From positions 1 to 9,288 of the forward strand of contig DQRJ01000167.1 in the NCBI GenBank assembly GCA_015663855.1: a stretch of DNA of 9,288 bases, read 5' to 3'. The position numbers and the translations under genes were made by a program. This document shows, in pieces, positions 1-6,387 of this stretch. A model generated the notes under the pieces. It was not told the DNA's origin and did not search any database. It worked only from the letters and a program-made list of their open reading frames with translations. The DNA is from Flavobacteriales bacterium. GTDB taxonomy: Bacteria > Bacteroidota > Bacteroidia > Flavobacteriales_D > Sanyastnellaceae. The stretch's first letter is position 1, and every line of letters begins with the position of its first letter.

Positions 1-722
1 AGGAGATCCTTAGCTTCCACGCAAAGATTAAGGGCCCCCGATTTCACTTCGGTAGTATCACCTGATTCAGAAACTGAAGCTTCGTTTCGTAATTCGCGAC
101 CTTGAGAATTCACAGGAATAACCCAAAGCTTACCCACTATCGGCGCACGTGAGTCGGCGATATTGAAATCCCATTGTAAGGGATTAATGGGGTGTTGGTT
201 TTTATCTCTTACTTCGAAATGTAAATGAGGACCGCCAGAGGATCCGGAATTTCCTGTCCACCCGATTGTATCACCGACCTCGAAACTTATATCAGAAGCG
301 GGGCGGGCATCGATTCCGAAAGAACGAGTTGAATATTGCCTCCCTAATAGCCAGCCTTGAATAGAAGATGCATATCGAGATAGATGTGCATATACCGTAG
401 TCGTGCCATCTTCGTGAAGTAAGTAAAGTGCCTGACCGTAACCCCACGGGCTCACTTTAACTCTCGAAACCACCCCATCAGCGACCGCTAGAACAGGAAA
501 TCCCTCTCGTCCTTGAGTCTTAAAATCTAGACCCGTATGAAAATGACTACCCCTAAACTCTCCGAAATTCCCACTTAAAACAAGAGGTATATCAAGCGGA
601 GCGATTAAGCCGGAAAGAGAAGCAAATAATGTATCGGGGGAAGAGTAAGTGGTTTGGGCTGAAGAAAAATTGATACAAAAAATCAATGAAATCAATGAGA
701 AAATATAGGAATTACGGGGCAT
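1..722 (-). CDS. Secreted M23 (LytM-type) peptidoglycan endopeptidase, N-terminal part, runs off the left edge
   Basis: Reading the minus strand from the ATG at 722-720 gives 240 codons with no stop before the window edge, so the C-terminus is missing. Residues 1-22 form a signal peptide (basic start, hydrophobic core, likely cut after SSA before Q23), so the protein should be exported. The M23 domain covers about residues 45-175. It shows HTGLD (H62, D66), YAHL (H113) and HLHFE (H166, H168). By family knowledge H62, D66 and H168 bind zinc, while H113 and H166 act in catalysis, so all key residues are present. Such enzymes cleave peptide cross-links in peptidoglycan, or act as LytM regulators when the zinc ligands are lost, which is not the case here. 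Bacteroidota homologues often carry a long extra C-terminal region; the residues after about 180 probably begin it. It is transcribed divergently from the zapA cluster, which suggests but does not prove a role in division or wall remodelling. Confidence 0.93.
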   Translation of the reverse strand, partial: MPRNSYIFSLISLIFCINFSSAQTTYSSPDTLFASLSGLIAPLDIPLVLSGNFGEFRGSHFHTGLDFKTQGREGFPVLAVADGVVSRVKVSPWGYGQALYLLHEDGTTTVYAHLSRYASSIQGWLLGRQYSTRSFGIDARPASDISFEVGDTIGWTGNSGSSGGPHLHFEVRDKNQHPINPLQWDFNIADSRAPIVGKLWVIPVNSQGRELRNEASVSESGDTTEVKSGALNLCVEAKDL

Positions 723-790
723 GGTGTAAAACTACACATCTTGAAGTAGTAATTCATCTTAAAATGGACAAATCATTAGATGCAATACCT

Positions 791-798
791 TACATTTG
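791..798 (+). promoter_or_regulatory. Putative Bacteroidota -7 promoter element (TACATTTG)
   Basis: TACATTTG matches the Bacteroidota housekeeping -7 consensus TAnnTTTG exactly, 17 bases before the ATG at 816. Transcription would start around 803-806, leaving a leader of only about 10 bases. No clear -33 TTTG sits at the expected 17-23 base spacing, so the call rests on the -7 box alone. It would drive the small coiled-coil gene, zapA and rny. Its position argues against translation starting at the upstream in-frame ATG at 780. No comparably good element was found for the divergent M23 gene; TAGTTTTA on the minus strand (734-727) is a weaker candidate. Confidence 0.42.
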
Positions 799-815
799 TT
801 AAGATAGCTAACCCC

Positions 816-1154
816 ATGTCTACATTGATAGAATCCACAGAAAAACTTGTCGCAGCAACAGACAGATTGCTACAAGGTTACCAGATGGAAAGTTCTGCCC
901 GTAAAGCAGACAGTGAGAAAGCTCAATCTAAAATTAACGAGCTTGAAGCTCAGTTGATGTCTGCTCAATCCGAAATAAAAAAATTGGTGGAGCAGTTGGA
1001 AGAGCAGTTGGAAGGACAGGCGGCTAGCGCAGTTTCAATACCTAACCCCCCAATTCAAAGCCACGACTCAGTGACTCTTTCTGCCGATCAGATAGATGCT
1101 TTGGTGGAGGAAATCGACTCTTGTTTATCATCCTTGAATTTACAAATTAATTGA
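816..1154 (+). CDS. Small coiled-coil protein upstream of ZapA (possible ZapB-like division protein)
   Basis: The product is 112 residues, acidic and largely helical, with no signal peptide or membrane segment, so it should be cytoplasmic. Residues 5-68 are rich in Glu, Lys, Gln and Ala with hydrophobic residues at heptad-like spacing (I40, L43, L47, I54, L57, L61), which indicates a coiled coil. A Pro/Ser-rich linker (about 70-85) follows, then a short C-terminal helix (about 90-108) with the segment VEEIDSCLSSLN. The gene ends 4 bases before zapA and is probably co-transcribed with it. I recall similar small coiled-coil proteins before zapA in other Bacteroidota, but know no assigned function. 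ZapB of E. coli is also a short coiled coil that binds ZapA, so a similar role is an inference from size, shape and position. I chose the ATG at 816 over the one at 780 because a promoter-like box lies between them. The 12 extra residues from 780 also look unlike the rest. Confidence 0.8.
   Translation: MSTLIESTEKLVAATDRLLQGYQMESSARKADSEKAQSKINELEAQLMSAQSEIKKLVEQLEEQLEGQAASAVSIPNPPIQSHDSVTLSADQIDALVEEIDSCLSSLNLQIN
990..1013 (+). repeat. Perfect 12-bp in-frame tandem duplication in the coiled-coil gene
   Basis: The unit GAGCAGTTGGAA occurs twice back to back (990-1001 and 1002-1013), aligned with the reading frame, and encodes Glu-Gln-Leu-Glu twice. Identical codon choice in both copies suggests a recent duplication. 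Four added residues shift a heptad pattern by a 'stutter', which coiled coils tolerate. Confidence 0.9.
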
Positions 1155-1158
1155 TCCT

Positions 1159-1500
1159 ATGTCTAAGGAAACCATCGACATAAAAATTGCTGGGCGTTCG
1201 TACCCTCTAACTGTATCCCCTGAGGAGGTGCAGAGTATTAGGGATGCCGCGACAGCTGTTGATGAAAGGATAGGACAATTAAAGTCTCAATTCGCTGTAC
1301 AAGATCGAATCGACTTATTCGCTATGACAGCTCTTCAATTGTCTATACGCATTAAAGAACTTGAATCTCTCCCTACTGGCAACAGCGGTAGAGACACCCT
1401 CAATAATTTAAGCGACTCAACAAGAGACATTGAAGGAGAAAATAGAGCTAAAGAAGTTGTCGAAGACCTACTCCAAAGAATACAATCGGCCATGGAATAG
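1159..1500 (+). CDS. zapA: Cell division protein ZapA
   Basis: The product is 113 residues, close to the usual ZapA length of about 95-110. The N-terminal part (residues 4-45) has the typical pattern: a beta segment IDIKIAGRSYPLTV, then EEVQSIRDAATAVDERI. The family's QDRIDLFAMTALQLS segment (48-62) follows, and then a helical C-terminal half (about 55-112) that in known ZapA proteins forms the dimer/tetramer coiled coil. ZapA binds FtsZ and bundles or cross-links its filaments at the division site. The gene starts 4 bases after the small coiled-coil gene and ends 21 bases before rny, so the three are probably one transcript. A linker with Gly/Ser/Asn (about 72-82) interrupts the predicted helix, which may vary among homologues. 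Confidence 0.9.
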   Translation: MSKETIDIKIAGRSYPLTVSPEEVQSIRDAATAVDERIGQLKSQFAVQDRIDLFAMTALQLSIRIKELESLPTGNSGRDTLNNLSDSTRDIEGENRAKEVVEDLLQRIQSAME

Positions 1501-1521
1501 TAAGCTGTAAGGCAACACTCT

Positions 1522-3054
1522 ATGGACTTAATAATATACTTAGTACCAGCACTTATAATCGGTGCAGTTCTGGGATTCTTCTTCTCAAAGATGGGGCTTA
1601 AGACAAAAGCCGACGGAATAATTCGCGAAGCAGAACTCAAAGGAGAGACTATTAAAGAAAAGAAAATCTCCCAAGCAAAGCAGAAGTTTTTCGAGCTTAG
1701 AGAGAAACAGAAAAGTGAGCGCAAAGATTTAGACCGGAAACTAACGGAAAGAGAAGAGCGCATTCGCAACACTGAAAAGAATCTCAATCGCCAAATTGAT
1801 AAAAACAAGGAACTCGAGAAGAGCTTAGACACTAGCAACGAAAAGATGAATCAGAGGATTCAAGCTATTGAAAAGAAGAACGGAGAGATTGAAGCTAACC
1901 GATTAAAAGCAATTGACCTTCTTGAGAAGATATCTGGCATGTCTGCTGATGAAGCAAAGAAAAACATGGTGGAACAAACCGTTCAAGACGCTAAAACCAC
2001 TGCGGCTACAATGGTTCAAGATATTATCGATGAAGCCAAGCAAAAGGCAAGTACGGACGCGAAAAAAATCGTTATCCAAACTATTCAAAGGGTAGCTACA
2101 GAGCATTCGGTAGAGAATTCAGTTTCTGTCTTCCAAATAAAAAACGATGACGTAAAAGGACGTATTATCGGACGTGAAGGGAGAAACATTCGAGCCTTAG
2201 AAGCTGCGACCGGTGTTGAATTCATTGTGGACGACACTCCGGAAGCTATCATTTTATCTTGTTTCGACCCAGTGAGAAGAGAGATCGCTAGACTATCTCT
2301 GCACCAACTTGTAACTGACGGACGTATCCACCCTGCTCGTATTGAGGAAGTGGTGGCGAAGGTCATCAAAAAGATTGAGGAGGAGATTCTAGAGCTTGGA
2401 AAGCGTACATGTATCGACCTCGGGATTCACAATTTAAAAAGTGAGCTCGTTCGCATGGTGGGGCGTATGAAGTATCGTTCTTCTTATGGCCAAAACCTAC
2501 TTCAGCACTCTCGCGAGGTAGCTAACCTTTGTGCTACAATGGCTGCAGAAGTGGGCGTTGATGCAAAGACCGCTAAAAGAGCTGGACTACTCCACGATAT
2601 CGGAAAGGTCAGCGATGAAGAAAGTGAACTACCTCACGCACTTCTAGGTATGAAGATTGCAGAACGAAATGGAGAAAAGCCTGACGTTCTTAATGCTATC
2701 GGAGCCCACCACGACGAGATGGAAATGACTTCGCTTATCTCGCCTATCGTGCAAGTATGTGACGCTATTTCTGGAGCTCGTCCTGGAGCTCGACGTGAAA
2801 TGATCGACGCATACATACAACGACTCCGTAACCTTGAAGACCTTGCTTTAGAATACCCTGGGGTAACGAAATCTTACGCCATTCAAGCTGGACGTGAGCT
2901 ACGTGTCCTTGTCGAAAGTGATCAAGTAAGCGACTCAGACGCAGATCAACTTTCATTAGATATTTCGAATCGAATCATGAACGAAATGACCTATCCTGGT
3001 CAAGTTCGAGTAACTGTAATTCGTGAGAAACGCGCAATAAGTATCGCTCGCTAG
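1522..3054 (+). CDS. rny: Ribonuclease Y (membrane-anchored endoribonuclease)
   Basis: The 510-residue product matches the full length of the RNase Y family. Order of parts: an N-terminal membrane anchor (about 3-21), a long charged coiled coil (about 30-190), a KH RNA-binding domain (about 205-275) with the GRIIGREGRNIR loop at 213-224, then an HD hydrolase domain (about 320-425). The metal-binding HD pair is H358-D359 in LLHDIGK, with H329 (LLQHS) and H396-H397 (GAHHDE) as further conserved His. The C-terminal domain has the family's GARPGARRE (418-426) and PGQVRVTVIRE (492-502). RNase Y starts mRNA decay by internal cleavage at the inner face of the membrane. Position right after zapA is a recurring arrangement in Bacteroidota as I recall it. 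The start is the ATG directly before the anchor helix; no better alternative is present. All catalytic and RNA-binding motifs look intact. Confidence 0.96.
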   Translation: MDLIIYLVPALIIGAVLGFFFSKMGLKTKADGIIREAELKGETIKEKKISQAKQKFFELREKQKSERKDLDRKLTEREERIRNTEKNLNRQIDKNKELEKSLDTSNEKMNQRIQAIEKKNGEIEANRLKAIDLLEKISGMSADEAKKNMVEQTVQDAKTTAATMVQDIIDEAKQKASTDAKKIVIQTIQRVATEHSVENSVSVFQIKNDDVKGRIIGREGRNIRALEAATGVEFIVDDTPEAIILSCFDPVRREIARLSLHQLVTDGRIHPARIEEVVAKVIKKIEEEILELGKRTCIDLGIHNLKSELVRMVGRMKYRSSYGQNLLQHSREVANLCATMAAEVGVDAKTAKRAGLLHDIGKVSDEESELPHALLGMKIAERNGEKPDVLNAIGAHHDEMEMTSLISPIVQVCDAISGARPGARREMIDAYIQRLRNLEDLALEYPGVTKSYAIQAGRELRVLVESDQVSDSDADQLSLDISNRIMNEMTYPGQVRVTVIREKRAISIAR

Positions 3055-3071
3055 TAAATTCGTAAAACTAG

Positions 3072-4607
3072 ATGACTGAAAGATCTCCCGAACCCAAGTT
3101 CGGCTCTTCACTAAAGTGGCAGAGCGTAAACGTTACGGTTCAGGTCGTTCTGCAATTGGGTTTTATTGCGGCTTTAGCTCGTCTTATTCCGACAGACGCG
3201 TTCGGGATAATGGCAATAGCTTTAGTTGTCGTAGGATTTATCGAAATTTTCGCTCAAGTAGGAATAGGCCCTGCCCTAATCCAAAACCCAAACATTACAG
3301 ACGAGCACAAACGAACTGCTTTCGTTTTTAGCTTGAGTTTAGGAGTCTTATTTTTCGCAGGGACATATTTTGCAGCCCCTTCTGTTGCCCTTTTCTATGA
3401 ACAACCTCTACTAACAGAAGTGTTGAGGTGGATTTCTCTAAGCTTCATTATTTCTGGAGCTTCCGTAGTCCCACGCAGCATGCTGATTAAGAAAATGCAG
3501 TTTAAATCACTGTTTTTCTGTTCCTCCTCAGCTATGATTATCGGAAACTTAATCCTTGGACTGACTTTGGCAGCAAATGGAGCGGGAATTTGGGCTTACG
3601 TAGCGGCGCTTCTAACCCAGAACACACTACTGGGGATTGGGTATTGGATTGCAGCTCCTGGTCCTATTGGTTTGAAATGGAATAAATCTGCCTTGAGGGA
3701 AATGGTGGGTTATGGTGGGCGCAGCACCGTCTTCAATATGATAAATTATGCGGCTGGTAAAATTGACACTATGGTTGTAGGAGCCCAAGCCGCAGATTGG
3801 ACGATTACTGGGTTATACGACAGGTCAGCATATCTAATGGGACTCCCCGTTACCGTCCTCGGAAAGCTCGGTGATAGCGTTCTATTTAGCGGGATGGCGA
3901 TGATGCAAAGCGACGTCGAAAGATTACGACGTACCGTCACCTATTCCGTTCACGCCGTGTCGTTATTAATCATCCCCCTCACAGTTCTACTTATAATGCG
4001 AGCTGAGGAAGTGACCGTACTTTTATTGGGGACTTCGTTTTTAGACGCCACCCCCATTGTCACGATACTTTTTTCTTGCGTAGCTCTCAGAAGCTTTATT
4101 AAAATTGGTGATGCTACGATGCGTGCTACAGACAAATTAAAAGTGGGAGCAATCATAAAGCTCGGTTTTCTTTTAGCTGTAGGATTAGGATCGTGGTGGG
4201 CAATGACACGAGTAGGTGGAGGAAGCGTTATAAATGTCGCTTGGGCAGTCGCAATAGCGACAGCGCTCCAAACAATTGCTGTAGCAGCCTGGATGGTATG
4301 GGGAATGGGAATCAAGTTAGGGCATTTAATAGCACGGGTAATTCCAGGGATAATTCTTGGAGCAACAGTTGTTATCGGGGCTTACCTGCTGGGATTTATT
4401 CCTGGATTGCAAACATTGGGTGATTCGTTTATTCCTGAAATGAGAAATACAATAATTATTTCAAGTCATGTAATCACATCTGTGATGGTCGCGGTAATAT
4501 TTGTTTTGGTATATCCCCGATTTATTGATGGGGGTGATGATTCTGTGAGAAAGAAGATTTTCGGCAGGCTCAAGAGTGGTAAATTAAAATCACATTTAAT
4601 TAGATAA
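3072..4607 (+). CDS. Wzx/WzxC-like polysaccharide flippase (MOP exporter superfamily)
   Basis: The 511-residue product is very hydrophobic, with about 12-14 predicted membrane helices spread over residues 20-480 and a short basic cytoplasmic tail. The N-terminus (LKWQSVNVTVQVVLQLGFIA, then ARLIPTDAFGIMAIA) and the central GLYDRSAYLMGLP segment (247-259) resemble WzxC-type lipopolysaccharide/exopolysaccharide translocases. In that family the central segment usually reads like GYYxRAxxLxxLP. Such proteins move lipid-linked oligosaccharide across the inner membrane. The gene starts 17 bases after rny with no terminator between, so read-through from the zapA-rny unit is likely. No glycosyltransferase or polymerase gene is beside it in this window, so the carried glycan is unknown. 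MurJ-like lipid II flipping is less likely: MurJ proteins have different conserved motifs. Confidence 0.85.
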   Translation: MTERSPEPKFGSSLKWQSVNVTVQVVLQLGFIAALARLIPTDAFGIMAIALVVVGFIEIFAQVGIGPALIQNPNITDEHKRTAFVFSLSLGVLFFAGTYFAAPSVALFYEQPLLTEVLRWISLSFIISGASVVPRSMLIKKMQFKSLFFCSSSAMIIGNLILGLTLAANGAGIWAYVAALLTQNTLLGIGYWIAAPGPIGLKWNKSALREMVGYGGRSTVFNMINYAAGKIDTMVVGAQAADWTITGLYDRSAYLMGLPVTVLGKLGDSVLFSGMAMMQSDVERLRRTVTYSVHAVSLLIIPLTVLLIMRAEEVTVLLLGTSFLDATPIVTILFSCVALRSFIKIGDATMRATDKLKVGAIIKLGFLLAVGLGSWWAMTRVGGGSVINVAWAVAIATALQTIAVAAWMVWGMGIKLGHLIARVIPGIILGATVVIGAYLLGFIPGLQTLGDSFIPEMRNTIIISSHVITSVMVAVIFVLVYPRFIDGGDDSVRKKIFGRLKSGKLKSHLIR

Positions 4608-4626
4608 TTTGTTTAATTCGGAAGAA

Positions 4627-5226
4627 ATGAAAATGTATATTTTACTAGCTGTAGCAATTGTTTTATTGGTGATCGGATTGAGCGCTTGGAATATTTATTC
4701 TGGTGTGACTTTGTACAAACCTGCTAAAGGTGACTCTGTCTTCTATACACTTTCGTGCAAGACTTTGGGCGGAGAAGATTTTCAATTTGAGCAATTGAAG
4801 GGTAAGAGAGTTTTGATTGTAAATACCGCATCAGAGTGTGGGTTTACTCCTCAATATAAAGGTCTTCAAAAATTGCACGAGTCATATGGAGGAGATGATT
4901 TCGTGATCTTAGGGTTCCCTTGCAATGATTTCGGAAATCAGGAATCTGGAAGTGCTGAAGAGATAAGTGGTTTTTGCTCTTCGAAGTTCGGAGTGGAATT
5001 TCAGATGATGGAAAAAGTGAAGGTAAAGGGAGACGAGGTGCATCCTGTGTATGTTTGGCTTAAGTCTAAAGAAAAGAACGGGGTGGGAAACCATTCAATT
5101 AGATGGAATTTCCACAAGTTTTTAATCGACGCCGAGGGTAATTTAGTGGCGTCATTGAGAAGCGGAGTCAAGCCATCAGACGAGGTAATTACCTCATTCG
5201 CCAGCGGTGAATCAAGCGCGAAATGA
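4627..5226 (+). CDS. Membrane-anchored glutathione-peroxidase-family thiol peroxidase
   Basis: From the ATG at 4627 the product is 199 residues. An uncleaved-looking N-terminal hydrophobic segment (residues 3-24), with no lipobox, is followed by a GPx thioredoxin-fold domain (about 37-192). The active-site set is complete: peroxidatic C71 (NTASECGFT), Q105 (FGNQE), W160 and N161 (RWNFHKFL). C117 (SGFCSSKFGVEF) is placed like the resolving Cys of thioredoxin-dependent GPx enzymes, so thioredoxin is a likelier reductant than glutathione. One deviation is FPCNDF where the family usually has FPCNQF; that Gln is not the catalytic one. The enzyme would reduce H2O2 or lipid hydroperoxides. The positive N-terminus suggests the domain faces the periplasm, though this is not certain. 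A TTG at 4609 is in frame but weak. An ATG at 4633 is also possible and has GGAAG at a good distance. The gene starts 19 bases after the flippase stop. Confidence 0.88.
   Translation: MKMYILLAVAIVLLVIGLSAWNIYSGVTLYKPAKGDSVFYTLSCKTLGGEDFQFEQLKGKRVLIVNTASECGFTPQYKGLQKLHESYGGDDFVILGFPCNDFGNQESGSAEEISGFCSSKFGVEFQMMEKVKVKGDEVHPVYVWLKSKEKNGVGNHSIRWNFHKFLIDAEGNLVASLRSGVKPSDEVITSFASGESSAK
5182..5212. repeat. Adjacent palindrome and short hairpin at the 3' end of the peroxidase gene
   Basis: GAGGTAATTACCTC (5182-5195) is a perfect 14-bp palindrome. Directly next to it, ATTCGCC and GGTGAAT (5196-5202 and 5206-5212) can pair with one G-U around a 3-base loop. Both lie inside the last codons of the peroxidase gene. 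A T-run at 5235-5241 is 22 bases further on, too far for a classical intrinsic terminator. The function is unknown, and chance is possible. Confidence 0.4.
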
Positions 5227-5237
5227 AAGTGATGATT

Positions 5238-5272
5238 TTTTAGAGGAAATCGACTGGTATTTCAGACCTTTG
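5238..5272 (+). promoter_or_regulatory. Possible promoter of the serC operon
   Basis: GACCTTTG (5265-5272) matches seven of eight positions of the Bacteroidota -7 box TAnnTTTG (the first base differs). A TTTT (5238-5241) sits 23 bases upstream, at the far end of the allowed distance for the -33 TTTG box. Transcription would start near 5278, giving a leader of about 35 bases. The 87-bp gap before serC is the only sizeable one among the plus-strand genes, which makes a promoter here likely even if this exact site is wrong. Confidence 0.33.
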
Positions 5273-5289
5273 TAACATACACGAATTCT

Positions 5290-5311
5290 GTAAATAAAAC
5301 GGGTAAATAAA
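5290..5311 (+). repeat. Direct repeat GTAAATAAA just before serC
   Basis: The 9-mer GTAAATAAA occurs at 5290-5298 and again at 5303-5311, 13 bases apart, ending 2 bases before the serC ATG. The stretch is A-rich and has no Shine-Dalgarno match, which fits Bacteroidota starts, where A-rich leaders help initiation. It could also be an operator half-site pair or a small duplication. Confidence 0.6.
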
Positions 5312-5313
5312 CC

Positions 5314-6387
5314 ATGAGTAAAATCCACAATTTTTCTGCAGGGCCTTGCATTCTGCCTCAGGAAGTATTAAAAGAAGCTTCAGAGGCAGTAAAAGAATGG
5401 GGTGATAACGGGCTTTCTTTAATCGAGATGTCACACAGGTCTAAACCTTTTATTGCTGTTATGGAAGAGACTCGTGCTCTAACAAAGGAGTTACTGGGGC
5501 TACCGGATAGATTCGAGATATTATATCTTCAGGGAGGAGCAAGTTTGGCCTTTCTAACTGCAGCATACAATCTAATTCCAGAAGGCGGATCAGCTGCATA
5601 TTCTGATACCGGAACTTGGGCAAACAAATCTATTAAGGAGGCTAAGCACGCGGGAAATATTGAAGTTGTAGCGAGTTCTAAGGATTCAGGTTACAAGAGC
5701 ATCCCCCCTACTCCTAAAGTTGATTCTAAGCATAGCTTCTTCCACTACACAACGAATAACACAATCTTCGGCACTCAATACAAGGGCATCCCTACAGAGG
5801 CCGGTGTGCCTTTAGTTGCGGATATGAGTTCTGACATTATGAGCAAGAAATTCGACTCTTCTCCTTTTCAGCTCATATATGCTGGAGCCCAAAAAAACAT
5901 GGGTCCTGCCGGAACTGTGATGTACGCAATTGACAAAGATGTTCTGGGAAAGTCGGGACGCAATATTCCTTCTTATTTAGATTTAGGAGTTCATCTATCT
6001 AAGGATAGCATGTTTAATACACCTCCTGTATTTTCGGTTTTCACTACGCTTTTAACTTTACGTTGGTTGAGAGATTTAGGCGGTGTTGAAGCGATTGAAG
6101 CTCGAAATAATGCAAAGGCCGAGTTTATCTATAATGAAATAGATCGCAACCCACTATTTAAAGGTCATGCTGAAATCGATAGCAGATCTACCATGAATGC
6201 TACTTTTATGCTAAATGACGAAAGTCATAAGGACGCGTTCAATGCGGCTTGGGCTGCAGCGGGAATTAGTGGAATTAATGGACACCGTAGCATAGGTGGG
6301 TATAGAGCTTCTATGTACAACGCGCTTCCTTTAGAAAGTGTAGGTGTGCTTGTTGATGTAATGAAAGAATTCGAACGTACAATATGA
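5314..6387 (+). CDS. serC: Phosphoserine aminotransferase SerC
   Basis: The 357-residue product has the full length of SerC. It is a PLP-dependent class V aminotransferase that converts 3-phosphohydroxypyruvate plus glutamate to O-phosphoserine and 2-oxoglutarate in the cytoplasm. Visible signatures: NFSAGPCILP (6-15), the MSHRSK phosphate/substrate segment (39-44), QGGAS (73-77) for PLP phosphate, D170 for the PLP ring nitrogen, and K194 in GAQKNMGPAG as the Schiff-base lysine. The C-terminal GHRSIGGYRASMYNA (323-337) is also typical. In other bacteria SerC also transaminates the 4-phosphoerythronate-derived intermediate of PLP synthesis. The gene is first in a tight four-gene cluster. Its TGA overlaps the serA ATG by 4 bases (ATGA), which indicates translational coupling. 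Confidence 0.97.
   Translation: MSKIHNFSAGPCILPQEVLKEASEAVKEWGDNGLSLIEMSHRSKPFIAVMEETRALTKELLGLPDRFEILYLQGGASLAFLTAAYNLIPEGGSAAYSDTGTWANKSIKEAKHAGNIEVVASSKDSGYKSIPPTPKVDSKHSFFHYTTNNTIFGTQYKGIPTEAGVPLVADMSSDIMSKKFDSSPFQLIYAGAQKNMGPAGTVMYAIDKDVLGKSGRNIPSYLDLGVHLSKDSMFNTPPVFSVFTTLLTLRWLRDLGGVEAIEARNNAKAEFIYNEIDRNPLFKGHAEIDSRSTMNATFMLNDESHKDAFNAAWAAAGISGINGHRSIGGYRASMYNALPLESVGVLVDVMKEFERTI

Noticed and set aside
780..815. Upstream ATG at 780 that would extend the small coiled-coil protein by 12 residues
   Set aside because: A TAnnTTTG promoter-like box lies inside this stretch, and the added residues do not continue the coiled-coil character. The ATG at 816 is preferred.
1501..1521. Possible small RNA (6S-like) between zapA and rny, as zapA is next to ssrS in proteobacteria
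   Set aside because: The gap is only 21 bases, so there is no room for an RNA gene.
1335..1838. Antisense reading frame of 167 codons opposite zapA and rny
   Set aside because: Its Ser/Leu/Phe-rich product is what the reverse strand of the Glu/Lys-rich coiled-coil codons gives. It overlaps two well-recognised genes and matches no family I know.
2771..2792. Direct repeat CTGGAGCTCG in rny, 12 bases apart
   Set aside because: It encodes the conserved GAR-P-GAR motif of RNase Y, so protein constraint explains it.
3950..4315. Antisense reading frame of 121 codons inside the flippase gene
   Set aside because: The product is low-complexity, rich in Thr, Ile, Ala and Pro, lies wholly opposite a hydrophobic membrane protein and has no start signal or family match.
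4609..4626. TTG at 4609 as peroxidase start
   Set aside because: TTG starts are rare, and two ATG codons directly before the membrane anchor (4627, 4633) are better.
5196..5241. Intrinsic terminator after the peroxidase gene
   Set aside because: The hairpin is short and has a G-U pair, and the T-run starts 22 bases after the stem instead of directly behind it.
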